From the NCBI GenBank assembly GCA_024741835.1, contig JAENRP010000493.1, forward strand, positions 1 to 24,688: DNA of 24,688 nucleotides, read 5' to 3'. Positions 10,590 to 20,700 of the stretch are shown here, one piece after another (the first letter of the stretch is position 1; each line of letters starts with the position of its first letter). This stretch comes from Diplocarpon mali. Taxonomy: Eukaryota; Ascomycota; Leotiomycetes; Helotiales; Drepanopezizaceae. The notes under the pieces were generated by a model, which saw only the letters and a program-made list of their open reading frames with translations, had not been told where the DNA came from and made no database searches. The position numbers were made by a program, and so were the translations under genes.

Positions 10590-11540
10590 TCGCGTCTAAT
10601 ACGCGTAATACCGATCCCTTTGCTATCGGATGCCCTTATAATAGCCTACTGTATTTATTATTGCTAGTGCGTGCAGCATCTTATATATAATATCGCATAT
10701 AAATGCAAGTTTGAATTAGAGTATAGTAAGAAGTGCTACTAGTACTAGAAGCAAAAGGCAAAGTGCATCCCTATAAGTACCTTAAATCGAGTCCAAAGTT
10801 TTAATTGTACTAATACTTATTTATAGCTTCCCTCTTATATTAATAAGGAGTTTATAGCGCTATCTGCGGCCCTTAAGGAGTAGTAGGAGGAGGCTCTTTA
10901 GTAGCAAGAGGGGGATAATGATAAAGACGACGATAACGCATATGCAGTTTCGGCAAAGAACTGCGAGATGCTCTATTAAGAGGCAGTTTAGCGCGCCTGG
11001 ATCCTTATCAACCTCTTGCTAATAGCTAGCGCAAAGGCTCCGACTAGCCGCTCCTAATTAAAGTGTACTAGCCTTGCAGAGCTTTACTCTATAGCTAAAG
11101 CTATAGTAAGCTAGCTAAAAGGGGTTTAGGCGATAGTTATTATAAGTTCAACTCGAATTAGTATTGAATTAATCGCTGACTTTTTAATAAGAGCGCGGTA
11201 ACCTTATCGAGTCTTGGCTAGTAAGGTTAAAGCAATCTAGCTAAACTATGCTAGGCCTCCTAAGGTCTATTGCTATATTAGTAAAGCGGACTACTATAGC
11301 AGTAGAGTCTCTTATAGGAAGAGGAGGGCTTGCAGTGACAAAGGTAGCATTAGGCGCAGCGGCTAATAGGGCGGCGCTAGCAGCGATAAAAGGAGGTTAA
11401 GGTCATTTTAAGCGGGAGCGTAGATAGGAGGCGAGCTCTAGCTTTGGAACGGAGTTAGAGCTTATCTCCTTAAGCGCAAAGGAAGAGGGGTTAGAGGAGT
11501 TATAAGGGAAGGAGGCAGTAGGCCTAGTATTATTATTTTT
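10590..11540 (+). pseudogene. Antisense Cys-rich ORF inside the chromovirus
   Basis: A plus-strand frame, opposite to gag/pol, of about 315 codons. It stays in one phase (checked at 10704, 11175 and 11454), with about 20 TAA/TAG stops of RIP type. A cysteine-rich N-terminal part (Cys codons at 10650, 10662, 10668 and 10704) leads to KKCY*Y*KQKAKC. Reading the TAC at 10743 as mutated TGC gives exact C-X2-C-X6-C spacing (10734, 10743, 10764) with basic residues, as in the first half of fungal Zn2Cys6 clusters. An acidic run EGDNDKDDDNAYAVSAKNC follows, then RAWILINLLLIASAKAPTSRS and a basic C-terminal part (SYRKRRACSDKGSIRRSG). No start codon is certain. A DNA- or nucleic-acid-binding role is inferred only from the cluster. 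The region is clearly less AT-rich than its surroundings. Confidence 0.55.
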
Positions 11541-11583
11541 ATATTTTTTATTATTTTTCTCCTTTTTTTTTTATTTATATTTT
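11533..11583. repeat. T-rich low-complexity tract
   Basis: A near-pure A/T run, including ten consecutive T, where the tails of the converging pol and antisense ORFs meet. On the minus strand it would encode a Lys-rich tail if pol runs past the stop at 11687. It could serve as 3'-end-forming sequence for either gene. Confidence 0.5.
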
Positions 11584-11684
11584 TAGATTTATTTACTAAC
11601 CTATTTCGCATCTAGCTTATTATCTTTTAAGTGACTATAATTATTTATACTACTTTCCTAAGCCTTTAGCTAAGCTTATAGGTT

Positions 11685-14600
11685 TTAAAGTGGTCCTGAC
11701 TTTATAAGATTGGCCTAATAAAAGTCGCGAATCTTATATAAGGATCTTATAAAATTTAAGATATAATACTAACTTAAATTAGGGTTATAACTAGTCTATT
11801 TGACTTAGTACTCTAGTTTCCCTTAAGATAGGCGTATACCTAGTATCTTAGATACTTTATACTCTTCTTACCTTGCGATCTTTTCTATAGTAGGCTAAGG
11901 TTATTCCTAACTTAGCAAAGGGTTCTGCAGATCTTTAAATAGTAGCTTTAGCGCAAAGATATTATATATTATAGAACCTATAGGTAGCTTAATCTAATAT
12001 AAATTGCCTACCTTCTTAAGAACCTTAAAAGGGCTATCCTATTAATTGGCCAGTTTCTAGCTAAAGCGGTAGTTCTTAAGATTTTTTATTAAAAGGTAGA
12101 CTATATCTTTAGGTTTCTAATCAATCTCCCTTTAGTATTAATTTATAAACTTACGCATTTTCTCTTAAGCGCGTTCTATATTGCCTTTCGCTACTTCTTA
12201 GGCTAAGTGCATCCTTTCTACTACTAGCTTAGCCTCTACTTAATTTAATCTCTCCTATAGACTGGACGGTTTTAAAGAGATCTAGTCCTAATTTATTTAA
12301 AGTGTAACTCCATACTTAAGCTAATATAAGGTCATACTAATAGAAGCATAAGGGAGGGTAGATTGCGTACGATTTATTAATAGAATCAGCTTATTCCAAT
12401 TATCTTAATAGTAATTAATAAAAGGCCTTAGCCTTAAATTAATATACTTATTTATAATCTCCGTTTAGCTATCAGTCTCCTTATAGTACGCTATAGAGAG
12501 TTTGATCTTAATACTAATAATATAATAGAACTCTTTCTAAAATAAGGAGACGAATTAAGGGCCTTGGTCTAAGGTAATTATCTCTAGAGTATAGCCGAAT
12601 CGATAAATCTACTAAACGAATAGTTAGGCAATTCCTTAAGCGTCGATATCTTTTTAATAAGGAATTATAATAGCACTCTTACTAAGTTGGTTTATAAAAA
12701 CCAGGATTCAATTAAAGTTATACTTATTAAAAGGGAAATCCTTAAAATCTATATACAAGTGCTATATAAGATAGTTAGGAATAGGGAAGGGCTATAAGAG
12801 ACCTAGTTGCTTAATTATCTTTAAATGCGAGAATTGATAAAGTCTATAGTTTATAATAAATCTTTTGCAATCCGAACCTATCCTAACCTAATAGTACTTA
12901 AGAGCAAGTAGCTAATAAGTCTTTAAGCCATTAGGGTACGCGCTTAAAGGTTGATTATAAGCTTTTTAGATTAGATAAGTGTATAAGAGAGTATTATAGC
13001 ATATATAAAGACGCTCCTTAAAGTAAAGCAATCTATCTTTTAAGGAGTAGTTCTTAAAGAGGTTAGCGCGAATCTTTTAAAAGGATTTACAATTATTTTA
13101 ATAAAGCTTTTTAATTAAATTAAAGGAATCTTTAAATTGATTTAAAGTCGAATCAGAAGTATCGGTTGATATTAGGACTAAGGTGCCTTTAGTAGATTCG
13201 GCGAGAAATTTGTCAGCTAGTTCGGTATTAATTTAAGTGTCTAATTAGGTAAGAGAAAGCAAAACTTAGGATCGACTATCTAGCTTTACTTATTTATAAA
13301 CCGGCATATCCTACTCTTAGCAGCTAAGAATATTAGCCTTCTAATTATCTTTACTAAAAGTATATATAATTCGAAAATTGAAGTTAAATAAAAATTCTAT
13401 CTATTAGTACTATTTCGCAGTCAGAACCTTAGTAGTTATAAAGTACTTAAGGGAGCAGTAATCTAAGTAAATATCAACTCGCTCCTTAAGTGATATAAGC
13501 TCTAATCTCTATTTATAGTAGGATTTAATAATAGTAAAGAGTTCCTTATTATATATTTCCTAATTAGGTTTATAACTTAAGAGTATATATAAATAGAAGC
13601 TAATAGGGTACTATTACTTATTAGAGTATTATTAAGAAAGTACTCTAATAATAATACTATTAGAAGCATTAGTTTCTAGCTTTATAAGTAAGTCGGGCTT
13701 AAAATAGTAAATCCGCTAAATTAATAGTAACTGCTTATAAAGCTTTTCGAAAGCGATTCGGTACTCTTCTATCTAATTCTAAGGCACCGTCGGTTGGGTT
13801 AGAATAAAGAGGGGTTTAGCGATTAGCCTAAAGTTGCAAATAAATTATTAATAGAACTTGTAAAATCTTAAGTAGGACTTCACTTTAGTAATAGTTTTTA
13901 AGTACTTCTAATTGCATAGTAGTTCAACCTTTTTAAGGTCTAGTTCGATCTTAGTTATTATTAAAATATATTTAAAATATTAAGTTTAAGTAATATAAAA
14001 CTCGCACTTCTTAATATCTACTTAAAGGCTAGCCTTTAAAAGTCGTTTTAATACCTTTTTAATATAACCCTAGTACTTCTTAACGTTCTTAAAGTAAATT
14101 AAAATATCATTTAAGTATACTATATAAAAATCATCTAAGTAATTTAAAAGAATATCATTTATATACTATTAATAAGTACTAGGTCTATTATAAAGGCCGA
14201 ATAAGAGAACCTTGCATTTATAAGATCTATACCTTATTCGAAAGGTAGTATATTCCTTTAATTTAGGGTCTATTTGTATTCGATTAAAAGCGGCTTAAAT
14301 ATCCAGTTTTATAAAAATTTTAGCTTTAGATACTCGCTTTAAAAGCTCGTCTATCTTTAGAATCAGGTAAGCGTCTTTTTAAGTTAATGCATTTAGCTTT
14401 TAGTAGTTTATATAAAATCAAAGGCTACCGTCAGCCTTCTTTATAAATAGTATTAGCAAAGCAAAAGGGCTAGTACTTATCTTAATAAAGCCTTTATTTA
14501 AATTCTCAAGTAAGTACTCCTTTATAACCTTAAGCTCCTTAGTAGATTGATAATAGAGAGGCGAATAGGCATTAGGCAAAAGCCTTTCTAGCTATATCTT

Positions 14601-15640
14601 ATAATTATAATACCAATAGGAAGAGAGGGTATTTGCATCCCTTTTTAAAAAGGCTTATCTTAGTAATCGGTACTATTTTAAGAGTTAATTATTAATTAGC
14701 TTTTTAATATCAGGATTCTTAAGCTTATATCTTTCCTTTAGAATCCTATCTACTTTATAAATATTAGTTTAAAAGAACTCAATCTCCTTATACTTTATAT
14801 TATAATAAAAGGTATTAGCGCTAATTTCGCAAATAAGAACTACAGCTTTAAAGCATTTGCAAATAAGGTCAGAATATAATCGATTTATATTAGACTATTT
14901 TCCTAGATCTAGCTTAATCATAAGCAAAGGCGCTAGCCTAGTGATAGCAATAAAGATCTTACGCTTAGCTAGAACTACTAAATTGATATTAAACTATCTT
15001 TTATTAATCTATCGAGCTTTATCTATAGCTATTTCCTATTCTTTACGATTAATATCAGCTTAATAATCGGATCGGATCCGAAGTCCTTTAAAAGGAGGAA
15101 GACGAATGACGATTTCCTTTATAAATTAGGGAGATAAGGAGTAATATAAAGGCTATATAAATCGGTTTTCCTTTAAATTAAGTTTAAATCAGAATCAACG
15201 CATCCATTTAACTCTAATAATAGCATTACGCTAGCTAAGGTTAAGAATAACCTAAGGGTAGTTATAAATACGCCTTCTATTAATTATTAAGTAAAAGTAC
15301 ATATAGTATATAGCTTATGCACAAATGGTATTTTAAAATCTATAGATAGGAATAAGGGTTAAAAGAGGAAGAATTTTAAAGCTAATTGCTTTTAAAAGAC
15401 GTATAAAAAGAGAACAATTTAAAAATAGGTAACTAAGGGCTCTAGTATCTATTAAAGCTAATAATAATACTTTAAGTCTATTTATATTAATAGTATAAGA
15501 GGTTAGGAATTGCTTCCTTCTTATTAAAGAGTTAAGATCTAGCTTTAATAAGTTATACTTTCGCAAGCTTAAGTAAAAGTCTTTTCTTAAGCCTCTTTGT
15601 TTTCCTAATCTTCTTCTATTTTAACCCTATTCTTAATTAA
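11685..15640 (-). pseudogene. pol: Chromovirus pol: protease, RT, RNase H, integrase, chromodomain
   Basis: A single minus frame, shifted relative to gag, suggesting programmed frameshifting at the gag/pol junction. Protease: ALIDTRALSY at about 15460-15430; catalytic Asp kept (15449-15447), DTGA now DTRA. RT: KLDI*AAFNRIQIDPKL near 14300, KCKVLLFGLYNRPSTY near 14200, and YLNDILIY at 14117 where relatives have YLDDILIY. RNase H: KLETNASNS (13670-13668, Asp to Asn). Integrase core: Asp 12749-12747 (YIDFKDF), Asp 12569-12567 (TLDQGP) and Glu 12461-12459 (TEIINKY). All are kept, with 35 residues between the last two. C-terminal chromodomain, about 11870-11690: YKVSKILGIRLS, KLEY*VK*TSYNPNLS, NFIRSLYKI, with stops where Gln/Trp are expected. 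Chromodomains of this family bind histone marks and steer integration to heterochromatin. The frame ends GPL then TAA at 11687, or may continue Gln-rich to about 11535. Confidence 0.9.
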
Positions 15641-16909
15641 GTTTAAAGTTAGATTAGCTTCCTTTATATCTTTTAAGGTATTGATCTTACTTATAAAAGG
15701 ACACTTAATTTTATAGTAATTAGTTTTGCTATAAGTCTAGTAGATAGCTTGCTTAAGGGATAAAGTAAGAGAATTAGCCTTAGCTGGCGTATCTTAGCGA
15801 AAAGGGGTAATCAGCTTTAAGGCTAGCGTCTTAGAAACTCAGGTGGTACTTCTAGCGCTTGAACCGCAAGCGGTCTTATTAAAGAGCAAACCAGATATCT
15901 TCTAGTATAATACTAAGGTTGCTTTGCTTTTAGTCAAAGGGTTAAAGAGTTAATTGCTTTAATATTTAATATTAAAGGCGTTCAATTAGTTAACTATAAT
16001 AGTATAGTCCTTCCCTTAAAAGGCCTTAGCTAGGGTATAGGTAGCTTTAAGCTAAGGGGTAATCTTATTTTATATAAAGAAGAACTACTTAGATCTTAAG
16101 ACCTCTCTTTAAATTATAGTAGATTAGAATTAGGCTTAAAACTAAAGGAAAGTTTCTTTAAAATAACTGGCTTCCTTTATATAAAGGTAGTAGAAAGTAG
16201 ATCGGAATAGGTCTACCTCTTAGCTAGTTAAAAAGTAATTACTTAGCAGTTCTACTATTTCTTAATAGTTTTAAAAGGGGTTAGTCTTTAAAAGGTATTA
16301 AGGTTTGAAGTACATTCGGGCTTATCTTATAATAGATCCTTAAATAAGGGCTTAGCGAGCTCGCTTATTTGAGTATAAGTCTATATTAACTTACAATCGA
16401 TCTTAGATTAAAGCTAATTACTACTTATATATTAAGGAGGTCCTATTATTAAAGGAGGTAATCTTTTTAATTAGCTGAATTTTCGTCTGTTTTATATCTA
16501 TATCGACTTTTAAAGGAGGCTAGGTCTTACTTTATTAAAGGTAGGTGGATTCTCGCTTAATAGTCTAATATATACGCTAAGCTATTTCTTAGCTTTAATA
16601 AGCTAAGGTCTTTAAGCTAAAGATAGCTTAAGCAATCCTGCTAATCTCGCTTTATAGTTATCAATTAGATTAATCTTAGTATTACAAGGATTCTTCTAAA
16701 CCTAAGACTATTCTTTATAAGATATTCAAGTTTGAAAAGTCTTAATTATCTTAATTAGCTTAGTTATAGCATTATAGTCTTTTACCTTTAGCAGTAGAGG
16801 AAGGTCCGCCCTTAAGGGCTAGGGTAGGGGTACTCCCTATAGAAGCTAGTTCCCTAAACGAATCTGGTATATTCTATATTTGCTAACTTCCGGCTAGTAG
16901 GGAATTCAT
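15600..16909 (-). pseudogene. gag: Chromovirus gag with degraded zinc knuckle
   Basis: Probable ATG 16909-16907 (MNSLLAGS), followed by a Gag-like body: KKITSFNNRTSLIY near 16460, VNIDLYSNKRAR near 16375, VELLSNYFLTS and VDLFRSTFYYLYIKE near 16200. Near the C-terminus the codons 15742-15701 read Y-*-T-Y-SKTN-Y-YKIK-C, exactly the C-X2-C-X4-H-X4-C spacing with three of four ligands turned to Tyr (TGC to TAC and CAC to TAC transitions). Gag would form the particle shell and bind RNA through the knuckle. The start choice rests only on position upstream of the Gag-like sequence. The end near the gag/pol frame change is approximate. Confidence 0.78.
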
Positions 16910-17205
16910 TTTACCGATTTTAGTTTCGGTAGTAATTCGGTTAAAAAAAAGGGGTTCTGCAAAAAAAGGGTTCTAGTAGCGTAGTACTCTCCTAACTTCT
17001 GCCTATAGTACTTCTATAAAAGGAGTGGTTAAGAAAATCCGGCTAATGAAAGCATTCCTCAATTATACTAGTTAATAAGCTACACTTAAGCTCTTAGTTT
17101 GTCCAAGAGATCTCTAAGATCCTAACTCTATCGAAAGTCGAAACAACTGCGAATCGATTTTCAAAAGGGGTAGGATATTATTAAAAGCTATCCCTGGCAG
17201 AGAAG
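16910..17205 (-). other. Chromovirus 5' leader
   Basis: Non-coding stretch between primer site and gag. It contains a direct duplication of A7-8/GGG/TTCT units at 16943-16974 and mixed AT-rich sequence. Packaging signals would be expected here but none is recognisable. Confidence 0.5.
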
Positions 17206-17218
17206 AACTTCTTCATTT
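17206..17218 (-). promoter_or_regulatory. Candidate self-priming primer-binding site of the chromovirus
   Basis: Minus strand AAATGAAGAAGTT, two bases inside the internal domain. It is complementary to the 5' LTR segment 23405-23417 (minus AACTTCTTTATTT) at 12 of 13 positions, the thirteenth being a G-T pair. The differences among both LTR copies and this site are all explained by C/T transitions from a shared ancestor. No tRNA 3'-end match beginning TGG is present. Tf1-type fungal elements prime from the 5' end of their own RNA, and this layout fits that. The complementary LTR segment starts about 40 bases after the TATA-like run, near the expected transcript start. Confidence 0.65.
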
Positions 17219-17222
17219 AATA
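17218..17222. repeat. Target-site duplication of Copia, left copy
   Basis: TAATA abuts the Copia LTR, and the matching TAATA is at 23313-23317. The last two bases of the duplication correspond to the first two bases (TG mutated to TA) of the chromovirus LTR. Confidence 0.85.
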
Positions 17223-17417
17223 TATTAAGCTTAAGTGAGTCGGCGCAATAGGTATAGGAAACTTCTAAAGGTCGATAGTTGATATATTAGTAAGAGTTAA
17301 GGAAGGAAGGTTACCCCTTTCTTCCCTATAGCTATATACGTATCAATATCCTACTAATTAAGTAGTAGGGTTATATAATAATATATTAGAGTAATAACTA
17401 TATCACCTATCTTAATA
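17223..17417 (-). repeat. Copia 3' LTR (left)
   Basis: Runs from TATTAAGC to CTTAATA; the ancestral ends were TGTTAAG...CTTAACA. It aligns gap-free with 23118-23312. Confidence 0.92.
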
Positions 17418-17426
17418 CCCTTACTC
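17418..17426 (-). other. Copia polypurine tract
   Basis: Minus strand GAGTAAGGG directly precedes the 3' LTR. It is shorter and less pure than the chromovirus tract but in the correct position. Confidence 0.6.
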
Positions 17427-17555
17427 AAACCTTACTCTAATTAACCTATAATTAGGAAAATAATAACTATCCTTTTATACTAATCTAACTCTTAAGTATC
17501 TTTCTAAATTAAAAACAATCAATTAATAGCAACCTCTATTAAAATCACCAATCCT

Positions 17556-17705
17556 ACTTATAAGGCGGGACTAGGAGTCAAATTTCCTAAAAGATATTCC
17601 TTTATAAGATTATATAACTTAACTTGCAGTCTAGGCCTAGGAGTCGATTTAAAAACTTTCCTTTATAAGACTATATAACCTAACTCGCAAGGCGGGCCTA
17701 GGAGT
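17556..17705 (+). repeat. Minisatellite in the Copia 3' untranslated region
   Basis: Three units at spacings of 66 and 61 bp. Each carries the 23-bp motif (17556-17578, 17622-17644, 17683-17705; core CTAGGAGT) followed by a spacer with CCTTTATAAGA and TATATAACCTAACT. It lies just downstream of the gag-pol stop, outside the coding region. It shares its core with the coding array at 20818-21190. Confidence 0.8.
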
Positions 17706-17719
17706 CGTCCTTAAGCCTA

Positions 17720-20700
17720 TTAAGCTCCTACTATCTTCTGCAACCTTAGCATATCTTTAAACGCTTCGAACTTTATAACCGTCTTTAATAGCTTTATAAA
17801 TCCATCTACTACTATTCGATTAGTTAGGATATAAGTGATTAATAACTTATTCTTCGCAATAAGGTCGTAGATAAAGTAGTAAGTAATATTAATATATTTT
17901 GATCGCTTATATAAATATGGATTCTTAGCAAGTGCAATTGCCCTTATATTATCTACTTAAAGATTAATATAGTTCTTATCTTATCTAATATACTTAGTAA
18001 AACTTATATCTTTTAGAACTTAGGCGATTTATAATCCTTACTTGCAATTTGATAATATTAATATATATTCGGCCTTAGTACTTAAGATAGCCACTGATTT
18101 CTACTTCCTACTTCCTTATAATATAAGTCTACTATATAGTACTACTACGCTTTTAAATATACTTTTCCAACCTTTTATATTTACCTAGTCGGAATCGGTA
18201 TATACCTTAAGCTTTGCGCTTATATATTTCGTTAGTCTATATCTTACCTTTTATATGATTATTAATTAAAAGTACCTTCTAAGTCGCTTGACTATATTCT
18301 TATATTAAATCGTCAGATCCTTTAAGTTCTGACTAAGTTGCTTAGTAATAAAGGCAATATCTGGTCTTATATATACTATAGTATATATAATCGCTCTAAT
18401 ATCCTATTAGTACTTCTTCAGATCTCCTTTCTACTTATTTTCATTAATAGGCTCTAACTTATTATACTTTCCTTTGATTAGAGTATACTTTAGCTTAAAG
18501 TTAGGAGTATAAGTAGAAAGTCCTATTCGGTCTAAGATCTTCTTAATATACTACTCTTAGTCTAACTAGAGTTCTCGAATAGAGCGGTTCCTTATAATGC
18601 AGATGCCGAGGATCTTATAAATTCCCCTTAGATCCTTAGTATTAAAACATTTTTAAATAGTCATAAATAACCAATCCAATTAAGTAATTATTTTCGCAGC
18701 TATAGTAATATTATTAATATATAATAGCAACTTGATTCTACGCTTAATATAAGTAAATAGATAAGGGTTAGCTAAGCTTTAAACGAATCCCATTTCTACT
18801 AAAGTAGAACTATATAAGAGGTTTTAATTATAAGCTGATTATTTAAGCCTATAGATACTACGGAGTATATAGAAAGAGTAGCTAGCGCGTATAGGAATAC
18901 CGTTAAGTTAGGAGAGAAAAATCCATTCCTTTATAATCGCTTTAGTAAATGCATTTTTAATATCGTACTATCTATATTTAAGGTCCTTAGCAGCTACTAT
19001 TACTATAAATATGCAAAGGGTATCTATGCGAACTATCAGTGCAAATATATCGAAGTAGTCTTCTCTATACTATTAAGAGAAGCCCTTAGCTATAAGCCTT
19101 ACCTTATAACATTCTAAGGTCCTATCTATATATATCTTAATTATAAAGACCCACTTTATTAAAACTAGGTTCACGTCCTTTAGCATCAATTCCTCTATCT
19201 ATATACTATTTGCAATAAGAGAGCTTATCTCCTCTTAGATTGCCTTATTCTATACTACTCCATTCTTTAAATTGTTAATAGCTTTATTATACGTTTTTAA
19301 AAGAGAGATTTTCATTATCCTCTTAGCGGCTAGGAATGCGTTATCTTTATCAAAGCTCTATTAAAGTTCAAGCTCGTAGATCCTATACGCTATTATAGCC
19401 TAGATACACTTAAACTTGCGTTCGTCTAAGGCGTCTTCTAATTCTAGGTCTCTATTCCTCTTCAAAGGCATAGGTTTAGCTATAGGTTCTATAGGCTTAT
19501 CATCTAAGGAACTGCTTTCTAATAGTAGAGGCTTATTATTACTTATACCTATTTTAAAAACATCCTTTACTATAGGTACTTTAATTAAAGGGATAATAAT
19601 ATTAAAGTTATTCTATACTTTAGGCAGTTCGCAGACGATAGGAATAATCTATTTAGCCTTTAAGCGACTAGTAGGTCGTCGATTAGCAGGTGCACTTAAT
19701 ATGCCTAAGCTAAGAGAAAGGGGTTATTAGTTTAGCTTAATAATATCACTATTGAGTAATATACCTTGCGAATCTTTAAGTATACAAAGCTTTAAGGATA
19801 GCTCCCTCTTATTTTAAGATTCATCGAACTTAACTATTAAGGATATAATTACTTACCTTAGGTCTAGCGCATATACTATCTATTATTTTATTATCTATTT
19901 AATATACCTAATAAATATATACTCTTTACTTTAGTTTATTAGCTTTTTACTCTTTATACCTATAGGCCAGGACTTCAGGCTAATATAAGAGTAGCAGACG
20001 CTTCTAAAGACGCAGATATAGTCCAGGCTTAGTTTCTATCCGAAATATACCTTATATAGTGATATTTAAGTGCTATTAACTATTAGTCTACTACCTATTC
20101 TATTTCGCAAGTATGCGTCTACCTTAATCGCAAGGTCCTAGAATTCCAATAGTAGGTTAGCATCTTATAGTAGAGCGCAATAGTCAATCTCTGCTTACTA
20201 AATGCTTCGCTTAGCGATGCTATTCTAATAAGAACCTTTATATATTATAGTTAGTTTATAATAAACTCCTTATTTTACCTATTCGTCAAGCTTTGCCCTA
20301 ATCTTTAATATATTATTAAACCTAATAGCTATTAGCTTTAACTAAGTCTAGCGTTCCTCTATCACTTTCCAAGTTTCCAGCTTTTCTATAAGTTTAAATT
20401 TAGTCCTAGCGCAAATAGTCTATATTTATTAAGTGGAGTTATCTATTATTTAAGAAAACTAATTATTTCCTTTAATTAAGGTTATAAATAGTCTAATAGT
20501 ATTAATAGATATTAGCGCTAGTATTGAATCTTTCTATAGATTAAGCTTAGTTTGCGTCCGATTTCGAAGTTTTATCAGCTTGCAAATTCGATATACCAGG
20601 CGATCCTTTAGTACTTAGATCTTCCGTTTTAGAGTTAAGACCTTATATAGGCCCCTTAACTTCTCTAATCCTAAATGCGCAAATCTTCTATATATTAGCT

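Noticed and set aside
14857..15063. Plus-strand open frame of 68 codons
   Set aside because: Antisense to the chromovirus protease-RT linker; short and without support.
19416..19730. Plus-strand open frame of 104 codons
   Set aside because: It overlaps the Copia linker between integrase and RT in the opposite strand; low-complexity Leu/Ser composition and no signals.
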